Of a DNA stretch of 64,000 bases, positions 24,164 to 37,800 are shown piece by piece. A model generated the notes under the pieces. It did no database searches and was not told where the DNA came from. It worked only from the letters and a program-made list of their open reading frames with translations. This stretch comes from Crotophaga sulcirostris (Eukaryota; Chordata; Aves; Cuculiformes; Crotophagidae): contig VYZB01000035.1 of assembly GCA_013397455.1 (NCBI GenBank), positions 1,356,095-1,420,094 on the forward strand, in the 5' to 3' direction. A program made the position numbers and the translations under genes. Numbering within the stretch: the stretch's first letter is position 1; each line of letters starts with the position of its first letter.

Positions 24164-24451
24164 ATCTGCTGGCTGACACGTGCATTGACTGGCCAGTCAA
24201 CACTGAAACTATTATATCTCATACTTCAGTTTCTCTAACCAAAATCCAGCAGACAGAGAGGCATGGGAAAATAGGTGGTATGCTAGAAAAGTCCATATAT
24301 TGAAGAAGTATGAAGTTACAGGTAATCTCAGTTTACTGTGGTGAAAGTGTACAGAAAGATACATGGCTTCATTATTTGTTCATCACAGAACAATTTACAC
24401 ATTAATACTGTGGAAATTAATATTGTGGCATGGAAATGCCACATTTTAATC

Positions 24452-24697
24452 GTATATACTCATATATTGTGTATATAATAGTCACTCTTGTATTCTATAC
24501 TTTAATATACATATATATGTATGTGCATATATGCATATAGTGCATATATACATTCTATATATGCTATGTATACTTACAATATGCTATATTATATATCAGA
24601 TACTATCCAAACTACAATGTAGTAATGCAGTACATAGCATATACTGTACTACATGCTACTATAATATAATACTCTATTATACGTACATAATATAGGG
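24452..24697. repeat. TA-rich low-complexity block
   Basis: About 245 bases made almost entirely of TATA, CATA and GTATA words, with few C or G. Many short self-complementary pieces occur (for example ATACATATATATGTAT). It is a degenerate AT microsatellite cluster with strong potential for cruciform structure and length variation. Confidence 0.8.
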
Positions 24698-27600
24698 AGC
24701 CATGTTATTGATTCTTTCAATAAAATTCACAACCCTGTTTCCTGGAGTTCAAATCAATGAGGCAGGGGTATGAATATTTTAAAAATATCTGTCCCTTTTG
24801 GACAGCTTATGGAAAAGTAAAGAAAATTTGAGGAAGAGAAGAAAAACATACCTATCTGAACAGCAAATATGGATTATAACATGTTTACAATCATCTTTAA
24901 TCTAGGCAAGTGGATGATTCTAAATAGGGTTTTCAGGTGCTTCTATCATTTTGTCCAGTTTTGCTCAGGTGGAGAGCAATGATGCTGATGACCTCAGTGA
25001 GAGCAGAAGCAAGCCAGAACTCAGTGATCTGGAACAAATTCAGCCTTCGGGTGACATCCACTCAGGTGTGGAGGGTCAGCATAGCTGCCTCAAAGCTAGG
25101 CATGGGATATATACTCAGTAGCTGCTCAGAGCATAGGAGAAAGCAGAGAGAGGAATTATTACAGCTGAAATTCTGCTTCATGTAAATATACATTGGTCTC
25201 CTAGTGTTAAAGGCTTTCTTTCCTTTCTGCTGGAAGCTCCTGCTCTGTAGGATGAGAGGTGCTTCCCTGTGGTTCCTCATGTCCCACAGGCATGCCATGG
25301 AGAAGCCATGCCCATACATTGCAGAGGTAACCAGAAGTTTTGCATACTCAAATAACTGTGATCTCCTAGGTGATGCAGCTCTTTAACGTTACCCTTCAGA
25401 TCGCCTCTGCTGCAATGTTAGTCCGATTGGGTCTGGCTGCTGACCATGAAGGCAGGGTGGAGAAGGTTTGTTAGTCTCAGCCTGCTGCCTGTGGCACGTC
25501 TGTCCAGGAAAGAAGCCAGGAAGTATTTGAAGGAAAGTATTGAGTTTGGAACATGCTGGGTGGTCCAATAAGTTTGAGATTTTTCCTGCACCTTATTTCC
25601 ACTATAATCTGTGATATTTTTTCCTTCAGTATAATAACTATCCAATTTAAGAACTGTCATGAAGATTCTTGCACCTTTTTTTTCAAGCCTCAGTCACTCT
25701 CTGCACCAGACTTTCAGAAAGGAAAAAAGACAAAGTGACTTTGATGAGCTGTTTTTGATGTAAGTATCTCATTTTTCAGTTTGCTTAGAATTCATAACAT
25801 GGAATGCTGATAAGGTCTTCCAAATTTCCCAGGCACCTGGGGAGAAAACAGCAGGTAGATGGAGGCATTTCTTTGTCCTTTTTTCCTTCTTAGATAGTGT
25901 GTCTGTGTTGGCTGATTGATTATCTGGAACAGGGCTTATACTGTTGAACTGTCATGCTGTATGATAAGTTAAATACTTCTTATGGCTATTTGGTAAGGCA
26001 AGACATGTAATTGGTTTATTTAATGAATAATAGCCATTTAAAATATGGCCAGTCACTTGGCTGGTGTTGGTTGCCAGTCCTAACTAGTGTCTTTTCCTTC
26101 TGTGCAGAAAAATGTGGGTATATTCACAGGGCGTTTTCCAGCAGCATGTTTGGGCTCTGACAGAACTCCTCTCTCCTGCAGTTCTCACTCCATTTTGTTG
26201 CTTCAGTGCCTCTGGGTTGATTGCAGCTGCAATCTTTTCTTGCTTTGTTTTTTTTTCCATAGAAAAAAAGTTACACATAGCTATTTCACCCATGCTATAA
26301 ACCTCTTAAGAATACAAATCTGCTTGCTTGGAGATGTTTTTGGCTTGAGTTGTGGTGAGTGGAGTTGAAGTTCACAGCAAATGCTTCTGGCTTTCTAACC
26401 TAACACCCTGTGGCACCTCTCTTATTTTTAAGATTTCAGTAAGATTAATTTGAAGGAGGAACATTTCATGAGCCTCTTTTAGTGAACCAAATCGCTTATG
26501 TGACTCCTTTTTTCCCCCTTTTTGAACAAAAGCCAGCTTTTTTTTTTCTTTGAGACTAAAGATATATTATAGCTGCACCCATCAACTGTCTCTGTTGATG
26601 TCCAACAGAAGATGGAGTTAAAAACATCTGGAGCATTATTCATTACTAAGTAATCTGTGAGCTTGTTTCCATTTCTTCTTAAGTCAGGAGGTCTGACAAA
26701 AGCAAATTATCATGGCCCAGCCAGGACATTTTGCAATATTGAATGGAAAGTGCACTCCACTAACATCAGATAAGGTACCATTGCTCATTTATTTGTACTA
26801 TGCAAAGTTAGGTTCTGTGAAACAATTTAAAAAGTGGCATTTACGTTGCATGAAACAATAGGACTAACTCTGTTCAAGGGGGCAAGGGACCATTCTGATC
26901 ACAGCCAGAACCTACTGAGCTGTTTGCCGTGAGAAATACCCAGTGCTGGGATCAACTACTGTAAGGAGGGCTCTGGATTTGGCCCAAACTGTGAGGAGGG
27001 CGGCAGATGCAGTCTGATGGCCTCAAAAGGAACAAACAGCTTTTGTGTATGAGGTAATTCTGCATCTCTACACTGATGCTGCTTTCATGGTGCAGCAATT
27101 CCCTGAAGGACTGAAATGTGTTGCTTGCTCAGACATCAGCCCTTGCTGGGGATGAGAGCGTGGCTCTGTTGTTGTGGGGTCACAGCAGTGCAAGTGCTTC
27201 AGCATGTGCCCGGGGTATGTTTCCCTGATCTAGACAAGTGCAGAGGGATCAGGGTGAACTTGCAGCGCTGGTGAAGCCCAGGGCAAAATTTGCTTTGACT
27301 TCAATAAGGTAGGATGCTTGTCCCAAAATCCCTAAAATCAAAATCAGAAATATCATTTAGAAGGAGTGAGGAGGCACCCTTGTAAGAGTAAACGAGTCTT
27401 CTCATAGGCAGCTACCTCTCCTGCCTCATTAATTTCTCCTCTTTTAATGTAATTTCTTCTCATTAAGAAATAAAAATCTTTCTAGCTCAGCAAACAGTGA
27501 AGTGAACTGTCAACCCCCATTCAAAAATGGATTCCACTGGTATCACTTGTTGTTCTGGAAAATGTTAAGCACTGTGGCTTACTTGTTCTCTCCCACTAGC

Positions 27601-30600
27601 CTTCTGTTCTCCTCACAGAGATCATTTGGGTCTCCATAAGCTCCTCATACAGCAGAACCTGTGTTAGACACTAGGTAGTAACACTAACATCTCCATCCAG
27701 CACCTCTTTCTTTATTCTACTGGCCTCAGTAGAACCATCTGAAAACAGACATGGCATAAAGATAAACCAAAGATTCAGTGTCCACCCTGTGAAAAGAAAA
27801 AGTTACATTGACAAACAAATACAAAACCTGACATGCTGCTGTTTTGTATAGGACATGATAAAAATTAGTAGCTTAATGAAATATGCTGCAATTGCCAATG
27901 CCCTTTTCTGGTCACAAACATGGCTGAACAGAACATTTTGGGAAAATCAGTTAGCGGTTTTTGGGGTGTTTTGTTTGGGTTTTGTTTGCTGCTTTGGGTT
28001 TATTCAGGGGGTGGGTGAGATGGAGGCTTTCTGTTTGTTTGTGAATTGGTTTTGTTCGATTGGTTTTTTTCCTTAAAAAAATCAACAGCACGACTAAATC
28101 ATATTGGGAAAAAATGCATTGAGATTTTTGTAATAGCAATGAAAAGTTCATGTCAGGAGGCACCAGCACATCAAGAAAAACATCTTCCACTTTTGCTGAA
28201 TGGCTTCGGTCTACTTTCCACTCTTCATCTTCTGCAGGTTTCCTCAGTTCAGCTTCACTAAGATGCTGCAGAAAGATTTCAATCTTCCCTTGGGAAAGGG
28301 ACAGTAAGTGAGACACAGCACAAAACAGACCTCTTGGAATTCAGATAAATTGAAACTGTGAATCCGATAATTTCTTCTTAATCAGCACAGAACTTCATGT
28401 AAGAAGGACACTGCATGTTTCTGCTTAATCCCCATTCCATCCTACACCATCCCACTTGAACAGTATTTAGGGTGAGAAGGAAACTGATTATGTAAGGCAA
28501 ATCTTTGGACAGACAATTTTCACTCACTTTTCTTCCCCAGCATAACAAAAGGCAACAGATCTGAGGGTTGCAATCACACTCTCATGCTACTGTCCTTGTT
28601 CAGCTTATTTGAGGATGTGTAAAGCTTGACCCCTTTTCCGAACACTCTCTCACTTTTCTAAAGGCTTGGCAAAATTAAAGCTGGTAATGTCTTTACCTGG
28701 GGCTGATCCAAAGACCAAGGATCCCTCCTCTGCCGATGGCTGGTTCCCAGCAGGCTTTTGCCACCCAGGGTCAGCTGGGCTCCCAAGACCTGTGCCAGTG
28801 GCTTCAGAGAGAGTGGTTGGTAGCTCGTGCATATACAGCTTTCCCAAAAAAATCTTTGGTGCTTGCTCTGAGATCTAGTGTTCAGGTATCTTCTATACCA
28901 AAGGTGCTGCCTACCATAACGATAACGTAGACCCACAGTAGCAGCAGACGGTATTTGGCAATTTTAGATTGTAAGGTAGTGGCATGGCATTAGCATATTC
29001 TGAGGTGATGCCAGCCAAAGGCTGTCACATCTAAGGCCACAAGCATCTCCTCTGGCATTGCTGCTGCTCGAGGAGAGGGATAACAGGTCAGCATGAAGAA
29101 TGTGAGCACAGGGATATCTGCAGCCACTGAGAGAAGGCAGACATTAAGATAGTTCCAGATTTACAGCTACAGAGATCATCAATTATCCTTATTTTTTAAA
29201 AATAAGACAGTGTCATCATTTTCCCAGGTTTTGTGAGCAACTCGAAAGCATAGCCAAGGCCATAATTCCTGCCTCTCAGTTCCCAGACAATATTCATTTT
29301 TCTGAACTGCTGCCTCTTGTGTCCTGATAGAAGAAATCTCTTTTATTAAAATAATATTGCTTATGAAGGGAAATTCAAAGTACATGTCTCAGAATTAGAT
29401 GATTGTATAACTGAGTAGGACCTTCATTCAGACAACTATTTTGTTGTAGTTGGGACAAAGTGAAATTTTAAGATGTCCACCACAAAACAGAGACTTGGTC
29501 TTCACTGGTCTGTGCTTTAAACTGCAATTAGAGTAGAAACTTTTCTTCACCTAATACTGTGAAATGCTCTAGTTCTGATAAGAAGTCCTTGTAGGCATAG
29601 TATAATTAATAAAATATTGAGGCAGGTTCTCTTTGGTGAAATCCCTTTGGTCACTGGAACACTGAGAAAGTTGACAATGATGATTTGTACTCCAGAAACC
29701 AAGACCTGCAAAACCTGCTCTAAGCGGTCCAGGGAATAGTGACAGTCTTTCATGTTTCACTCTCAGGGTGAAGAGTTTTCTTGCTATGAGAAAGCTCTGG
29801 TAGAGTTCACCAAAGAAATTTGGTATTTATTAGTCTAAACACTGTCAGAAACTTCCACCTTCTACTGCTTCAGGATCTGAAATTCCTGCAATGCAGGTCC
29901 CGAGTTACCACTTGTACATCGAAAAAGTCATCATTTCCATTTAGTTCAATCACCAAATACTTATTTCATACTTGAAGGACTCCCATGAAGGGCAAAGGAT
30001 GGCTGCATTTCCTAATGCAATAAAACCCCGCTGCCATGGTCCTCTAGAAAGAAGCAGCTGCATAGACTTTCCTGCCTTTTTTGTGTTATATAATCTACTA
30101 CGTATGTTTGCTGGGATAAAAAGTAAGAGGAAGAGGTACACCAGGTGCTAGTAAATGAGGCATACAAACTCCCAGGACAATAGCTCCTCTTTTTTAATTA
30201 TGCTGGGAAAAAAGTGCAGTGCTTATGAAAGGGGATGGGTCGATGATAGAGGAGAACAATACTATTACTTTTCCATGGGACTTCTCTAGTCCAAGAGGCA
30301 GGTGTACTCGAGTTCATGAATTTTACTTTATTATTTGTTCCTTTTTTTTCATTTGGGCCTTTCAGTGAAGTTATGATCCGTGGCAAAGAGTAGGAGTTGT
30401 ACCAATGAAAAGCCTTGTGTTTAAAAAGAACTAAAACTATGCCCCTATCTGTTACAAACGAATACATCAGCAGTAGTGAAGCAGTTCAGCATTCCCACTG
30501 TTGGTGTAAAAGGTAAGTATTTTTCCATAAGGCAGTATAAATGCAGCATAAGTTAGATATAATTAGTCATAATTTCCCCAAGAAATTGTTTGTGAAAAAA

Positions 30601-33600
30601 AAAAGCCTCTAAAAATCCTCTAAGCACAAGGAGAAAAGAAGAAATATTGCTGAAGTCTAAGATGCCAGGAAATGTGTTTCAAAAAATCAGATGTTTTTAT
30701 AATGCATAGTGTTCTTTGCAAAAAAAAATAATCCCCACTGCTCATAAAAATGATGAAATGATACAGTTGCAGAGAGTTGCACACCCTCTTCCTGCCTACC
30801 CATGACTGCATATTTAACCTCAGCATTAAAAAATGTGAGAGAGCTAAAGGAATTTTTTTCATTCTGTTGCTGTTCAGGCAAACATGCTGTTTCCAAGATA
30901 TATTTATATTATAAAGGTTAGTTTAAAAGTGCTCAGTCTCCATAGCAGGGTTCAGATATTCAGAAGTGCAAACTAGTTTCCACTACTTCACTGGAAGGCA
31001 ATGGGTATTCAATAGTACTGGAAACCTGGCCAGTTAATTTAAATACCTAATTTAGGTAACTGACTCTTGGTGCTGAGTCTGTTTGTAGAGCTCTCTTACC
31101 AGGTCAAACAAATTAAAAATAAAACTTTTATGTTGAATCCTCTGTGCATTTCTTTTTTTCCCCACTTCCAAAATAAAAGAGTAGAAAGAGAAAATATGTC
31201 AGAAATGACAGGGAAGTGCAAAGTTAGGCAATGACTTCTATAGAGTGAGACAGATTAGGAATATCAATCTTGGAAAAGAGAAACCTAAAGGGATTTATGA
31301 TAAAGAAATATAATATCATGAATAGTGTGGAAAAGATCAACAGTGAATGACTGTTCATTAGTTTTCACAGTCTGAGAGGACTAGCAGTATCAGATTAGAT
31401 AAATCAATGGAAAAAAGATATCTATCAAGAATTATTAGCCACAAAGGTGCAGCTTTTCATCTCAAAGATCTTTTAAACTGCAAGCTGCTGAAAACTGTGA
31501 AATATACTGGGGAAAAGATTATTGTAAGCTTATTCTGTTTTTCCTTAAGTCTCTGTGACTAGCTGCTGTCAGGTATGTGGTAGTGGCCTTCCCAGACTTT
31601 TGGCTGGACCCCGTGCAGCAGTTCCAGTTCTTATAAACAGTTAGGCAATTCAAACAGCAGGGAACCAAAGTCATGGTGCAAGAGGTCACTTAATCTCTCT
31701 GGAGTTCATGTCTTTATAAATAGGCGATCAGTGAGTAGGAATTAACTAACTTTCTTATTAAGCGCTGGGAGGAACAAACTACAGCACCATATCCACTTCT
31801 GGTAACTAGTTTCAAGAGTGTCAAGAACTTGGAGTAGATTAGGTTTGGATTAGGCTTTACCAGCAAGAATTTGTCTGTTTACTTGTCCAAGATAGAAACA
31901 GAAGAATTTAACAACCATTCGGGGGGGGGGGGGGAAGACAAGAAAAAGAAAAATGTCAGTCACTCAAGGATTCTTTAATTTACTGAGAAAATCAGAGTTG
32001 ACAATTAAAAATATTCAGACTTTAAATAATGCACACTGGAGGGAAGTAAGGTATTTTTTAACTGGTTTGATTTGGGTTAGGTTTTTTCCCTTCCCAGATT
32101 TGAGAATGTTAAACCAGTAGAGAAAATTACAAAAGAAGTGATGGATTTTCCGTCTCTTAATACCTTCAAATAAAGACGATTTTTCCAATCAAGCACGTTA
32201 ATGTATTTAATACAGTGTTAAAAAATTAAAAACAACATTACACATGCAAGTGTAACATATAGAAAGATATCTCTTCTAATGATCCTGCCTAGCGTTACTA
32301 AATTGACGGCTGTAAAAAATCCCTCCTCCTGAGTCCATTCTCCTCAGTGCCTCCCTCTATTCACAGACAACCCACATCTCTTTGCTCATCCTGAACAGCA
32401 AATACTTTTAAACTCCAGATTCTCTTTGATGGATTTGTATAATCATCATAAATGTCTTTCCATGTGCATCTAGTTTGCTGTCATTCCTGTAAGCTTGAAC
32501 AATAGGCAGCAGAACCATCATTGTTTGGTCAGTGAGGCCTGTCAAGCAAATTGACTAGTTATCTGTGTACCTACATCTCCTCCACTGGGGAAGCATAGAT
32601 GCATAGCCACTTGTAATTCTGCCAGTTTCTTCAGTAAAATCAATAACAGTACCAGGAGAAGTCAGAGTTTCTATCCTTTTCTTGTCTGATATTAATAATG
32701 AAACATAACATTCAGCAGTATGGGCAAGCCAGGTTGCAGCTCCAGTGTCCTCTCTGCTACACAGACTTTTGGGGTTGCATAGAGTAAGGTTAATCATAAG
32801 GTTCTCTTCAATGGCCATCAAAAGGTCATATATTTTACTCTTCTACTCCTTGTCAGAAATGATGTAGATGAACTATATAGTTCCTAGCAGATATCGTCTG
32901 ATGACCTTAAGTTATAGAAATCTTGAGCTTTCCTATACTTACAACTTTGAAATAGATATTTATCTCAGAAACACTTTCCTCCTTTCAGAAAGTAAAAAAA
33001 GAGCCATTCCTCTCAGGACAATCAAGTTACTGCTTCCCAGACCTTCTCACATAGGTTACCTCCTCCTTGGAGCAATACTGTAGACTGGACTCCAGTAAAG
33101 GCGTTTCAAACCTCAGTGGAACTGAAGGATCATATCGCACTGGTTTTAGGCTACACTCAGGTTTACACTCCCCAGTGTGACATTCACATTTTTTCAGCAA
33201 GCATGTTCAGCTTCCAACTCAGCATAACTCCTTTTTTTTTTCCCCTGAAGAACTGTTGTCTACTCAATTGTTCCATACTGTGAACTTGTATTTCCATCTT
33301 AGTCTAGAAACTGGTTCTTGACCTTAATGTCTTCACATAGAGTTATCCTATTTTAGACCATTTCTCCATTTACTCTATACCCTTTTGAATTATACGCCTG
33401 TCTGCAGCATACATACTGTCCTTCTAAATACTGTGTCATCTGCAAATGTAGTAAATTTGTCTTATCCACTATACGGCTTACTTACAAAAGCATCAAACAA
33501 AGCCTGGCCAGGACCAGTGCCATGCAACCCCTCTTCATTCATTCTTACCCTGGGAGAGTGAAAAATTATGTCTCTTGGAAGACTTATCTCAACAGCTTCC

Positions 33601-34239
33601 ACATAATCCCAAGGTTATGCTTTCCTAGGCCCCTACCTTGGTGCATAACACAGTGTCAAAAGTCTTATTACAGTCAAGATATATGTTTCTGCATCTAATG
33701 TTACTACACAGTCCAGGAAGTTTTATTATCATTCTTTATAGGGAAAACAGATTGTTCTACTCCTGATGCATCGGTACCATTGTTTTACTCAGTTTATCCT
33801 GCAAAAATCCATCTACTTATTTTCAGTGTTTCTCAGATACTTAAGTAAATGATCTATCACTTCCCTTCTTCTTTAAAAAATAAGTATTACATTTTCTAGC
33901 CTCTCAGTACTTTCTCTGTCCTCCACTGCTTTAACTATAACTGCTAATGTTTCTGAGATAGCTGCAGCCAATTTTTTAAGTATTCTAGGATGAAGTTAAC
34001 TAAGTCTACTTAAAATGAAATACCTAATTTAAGAACTCCCTAACTTGCTATTTCCTTATTCTAGGCTGAGATATTACTTCTTTGTAGTGGTTTGAATTAT
34101 AGCCATCTCCTCACAATTGACCTGATTTATTCATTTGAAATAGAGATATTTAACATTTTAATCTTCCCAGAGTGAAAATACAGCACTCTTCTCTCCTTGG
34201 TCAAAAAAGTGGTTCATTATTAAGGGCCATCAGCTTCTC
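24698..34239. other. Unannotated unique sequence
   Basis: No recognised gene or repeat apart from the G14 tract at 31921-31934. A minus-strand open frame of 121 codons (27951-28316) has a coding-like first half, but I do not recognise it. Other open frames are shorter and overlap on both strands. Confidence 0.5.
31921..31934. repeat. Poly-G tract (14 G)
   Basis: Fourteen consecutive G on the plus strand, then AAGACAAGAAAAAG. It is the longest G run in the window. Confidence 0.9.
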
Positions 34240-34830
34240 CAGCCCACAGCGTGTTTGCCACTTGACTGGAGATTGGTGAATGTTACACCCATTTATAGGA
34301 AGGGTCAGAGGGAGGATCCAGGGAACTACAGGCCTATCAGTCTGACCTCGGAAATGGGGAAGGTCATGGAGCAGGTCATCTTGAGTGCTTTCACACAGCA
34401 CACACAGGACAACCAGGTGATCAGGCCCAGTCAACATGGGTTTATGAAAGGCAGGTCCTGCCAGACCAACTCAATCTCCTTCTGTGACAACACTACCTGA
34501 AAGGAGGTTGCAGTGAGGAGAGTGTTGGTCTCTTCTCCCAAGTGACAGGTGATAGGATGAGGGGAAATGGCTGCAAGCTGCACCATGGGAGGTTCATACT
34601 AGATATTAGGAAAAATTTCTTCACTGAAAGGGTGGTCAAGCACTGGAACAACTGCCCGGTGAAGTAGTTCAGCAACCATCCCTGGAGATGTTTAAAAGAC
34701 AGGTAGATGAGTTCCTCAGGGATATGGTTTAGTAAGTGGGCAGGTACAGTTGGATCCCTGGGGTAGATCAGTTGAAATAAGTGTATCTAGCCCGACAAAG
34801 GTCTCTAACCTTCTTTCTGTGGCACTACAG
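34240..34830 (+). mobile_element. CR1 LINE fragment C with internal deletion
   Basis: Two separate parts of a CR1 element lie next to each other in plus orientation. From about 34240 to 34491 is the start of the reverse transcriptase domain. From about 34493 the sequence jumps to the far C-terminal part of ORF2 (reading YLKGGCSE), and then runs into the 3' UTR. In a full CR1 these parts are separated by more than a kilobase, so the RT catalytic core has been lost. The 3' end is eroded: GGTCTCTAACCTTCTTTCTG near 34800-34822 corresponds to the final CR1 motif, but the octamer repeat is no longer clean. Confidence 0.9.
34255..34500 (+). pseudogene. CR1 reverse transcriptase N-terminal relic (copy C)
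   Basis: The plus-strand frame reads DWRLVNVTPIYRKGQREDPG, NYRPISLTSEMGKVMEQVIL and later QHGFMKGRSCQTN. These are the first conserved blocks of a non-LTR (CR1-type) reverse transcriptase. The catalytic Asp residues, including the (F/Y)ADD box, are absent because the deletion starts just after ISFCD. The open frame ends at 34500 by running into a different frame of the joined 3' part. Non-functional. Confidence 0.9.
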
Positions 34831-37800
34831 AATTTCCTCTACAAGAGGAACTTAAGAAAAGACGTCTGTAGCTAGGTGTGTGGGTTAGTTGTGATTTTTG
34901 CAGAAAATATTTTATTTAGTTAGGGTTTTTTTGCTAAATTCTGGAAGGATAATTTTACTCTCTCTATTTATACAGATTAATACAACCATTAAGTAAAATT
35001 CTTATGGGCTTAGAGAAAAAGTGTGATACCTTTTAGAACTGGAATTGTGCCAGAGAAAATGGAAGAATATACGTATATGCCTAGGACATGTAAAAAATAA
35101 ATAAATAAAGGAAATTCAACAGAAAAAGTGAGTTTTTAAAGTGAATACAAGTGAAGGAAAGAAATAGTGAAACCAGCTTCCCCATGAATGAACTACAAAT
35201 TCTTCATCTTCATGGCAAATGGTTTTAATATGCGTCCAATGAACAAGTTCCTACACAGCTATGTTTTGTGCAAGCAGCCCAGATCCATGTGTGAGTTACA
35301 TGGCTAGGGCATCCAACACATCACTGTGGAAAGTGGGCTTGTATTGTTCAAAAACTGGGGAAAAAAAGAGTTGTATTCGTTTGGTAAGTGAAACATGAGG
35401 CTGAATAATCCTGAGAACAGCAGCAAAGATCACAGATATAAGCCTCAACATCCAGTATATGTTTTGTAGGAAACTTTTCATCCAACTGGCAAAAGCTTGT
35501 CAATTAAAACCAAAGCTGCCAATAGGAGATCATAGACACTTATGAATCTCAAAACTATTATTTTTTTTAAAGATTCAAATTCTATCAACAGTTTTGTTTT
35601 GTTTTTTTCCTAAGTAGAAGTTTATTTTCAGGACCCTAACAGTTTTTCACTTTGAAATGTGAATTTCTACTAAAATTATTGGTTTGACTTTAGTCATAAT
35701 ATATTTTGGATTATTCATATACAAAAACATTTGACTTTTCATTCTGACTTGAGATGGAAAAATAGCCTGCAGTATCATATAATCAAGCAGGACAGGAAAA
35801 CTCTTTCCTAGACAAATGTAGGAAATAATGATGTATTCAGTACTCTGCTCTGTGACTAATTTCCCATATGATGTCTTACAGTTAAAATAATACCTTGTAA
35901 CTGCAAATATCTAAGGTAATTATGTGGAATATAAGTTTCCATCGTATGATATATTTTACAGGGAATCGTTCAAGCTATGTCCAAAATCCAATTGTTTTAC
36001 TCAGAAGTAACTGAGTAAGTTACAAGACGGTATCTCTGATTGTGAAAAGAAAAAGTTAACTAATCAATTATTCAGAAGTGCAGAAAATGGAATATGTACA
36101 ACATATTTGCAAGTAACAAGGAATCCTCTCTGAGTAACTAACTGTAGCAGTTAGCACTCTTTAACTCATTGGAAAAAATGAATCACATTTATATACTCTT
36201 CTGTCATGGTCAGAAAAATTAATTCTTTTTTCCATGTCATTTGAAAACAAGAACTGAAAGATCTTTTTTTTTTGTAAGTCTTGCATTACGGAGTAAGTGC
36301 CATGGCCCTGGATGCTAGGCTGAGACCTGATCATAAGGACCTTGCTCCCAGAGAGAAAGAAGTTTTCTCCATGCACCCATGCTTTTTATCGAATTATTTC
36401 CCTCTCCCAAATGAATCCCTATTCCAAAATATCATGATTGCTGTAAGGACTGGACCTATTTTTAAGCGTGGCTATGGCAGAGAAGCGTGTGATGCAAATG
36501 AAACAGAGTTCAGCTGGTATAAACCAATGCAGAAATTTTGAAATCAATGCATGTCTACTGATTTATATCAACTGTTCAAAAACTGAGGCTAAAGTCCTGC
36601 TTCCAGCTAGCTGAATTTTGGAAACGTTGTCTGGAGCCAGCTCTACAACTCAGGTTTCTACTTATTAACTTCACAGCATGAGGAGGAGAAGTGAGATAAA
36701 ACACTTAAATATGAAGCGCATCCCAGTCCAACTCATTTGTAATTCTAAATTGCACTCTCCTGTGGCCTTTCCAGTCCCTGTTGCAACGTTTTGCCAGCAT
36801 TTTACAACACCTACAGGTGATGCATGTAATAAAATAATGAATATATTCTAGATTGCTTAAGAAAATCTGGGGCAAAGCAAGGAAAAAGTCTAATAAGAAA
36901 GTAGAAATCCACAAAGACAAGCATATGAAACACAGAGGCCTGTTGGAAGAGTCTGTGCAAGCAGCTAAGCTGAATCATATCATTGTAGTGTTTTCTCTGG
37001 CTCCACCAGCTCTGCTGCACATGCATGGCTAAACCCATGCCTGGGGAGTGACTGCAAAGAGTTATAACTTTTTTTTTTCTGTAGTCACTGAGGCCCATAT
37101 TGAGGTCTGTCCAACTCATGGGAAACTGACTATAAGAAAGGGCAGGTACCCTTAAAATTCAACTAACTTGGTCAACACAACAAGTTGTGTTGTGTCAATC
37201 AAGGGCAGGGGAACCTGGCATAGCATTTGGAAAACAGCTTTTGGACTCCGCTGTCATTATAGCTACATAACAGACATTGGGTCAAATCTGATGCCTTTGT
37301 CTTTGTAAAGGTGGAGCTGGTAGTTTTATTTTGTTCCATGATTAAATTCAATCTTAGAATGCCTCTGATAATTATGCCCTTGTCAAATTGACGTAGATGG
37401 GAGGCACCTGAGTGGCTTATGCTGCATTAAAGTCTATGAGTTGTTTATTTGTGTTTCTAGAATTGAAATTACTTAAAACTTGACGTTAGCAACTTCATGA
37501 AAGTACTAGGAATGACATTCCCACCTGCAAAAGTCAAGCTAAAACAGATGTTTTCAGAGCAGTTTAAACTTGGATTTGAAATAGAAGCTACCTATCCAAT
37601 TCTTGTGGTCTCTTCAGCAAAATCTGTTACACTGTAAGAAGAAGCCAAAATCCTTCCATTCAGTGCTGTTAAGAAATCCATAAAATAAAAAGTTCGTAAG
37701 TTCACCTCCAGAGGAGTGGAGCATCAGACTAATGAGATATGTCCATAGTGAGATGCAACCTCATCCCTGTGAGCTGAGCCAGGCCCTGATCCTCCATAGG

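Larger units (their letters stand above)
15481..24451. other. Unannotated unique sequence
   Basis: About 9 kb without a recognised gene. It includes a compact cluster of repeated TGTGTCAAAACA and TGATGACA motifs (16713-16808), a short (TG)n stretch (20663-20692), an open segment flanked by splice-like sites (20773-20933) and a short perfect hairpin (24137-24163). The part from 15600 to 16100 may still belong to the neighbouring retroviral remnant, but I cannot show this. Confidence 0.5.
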
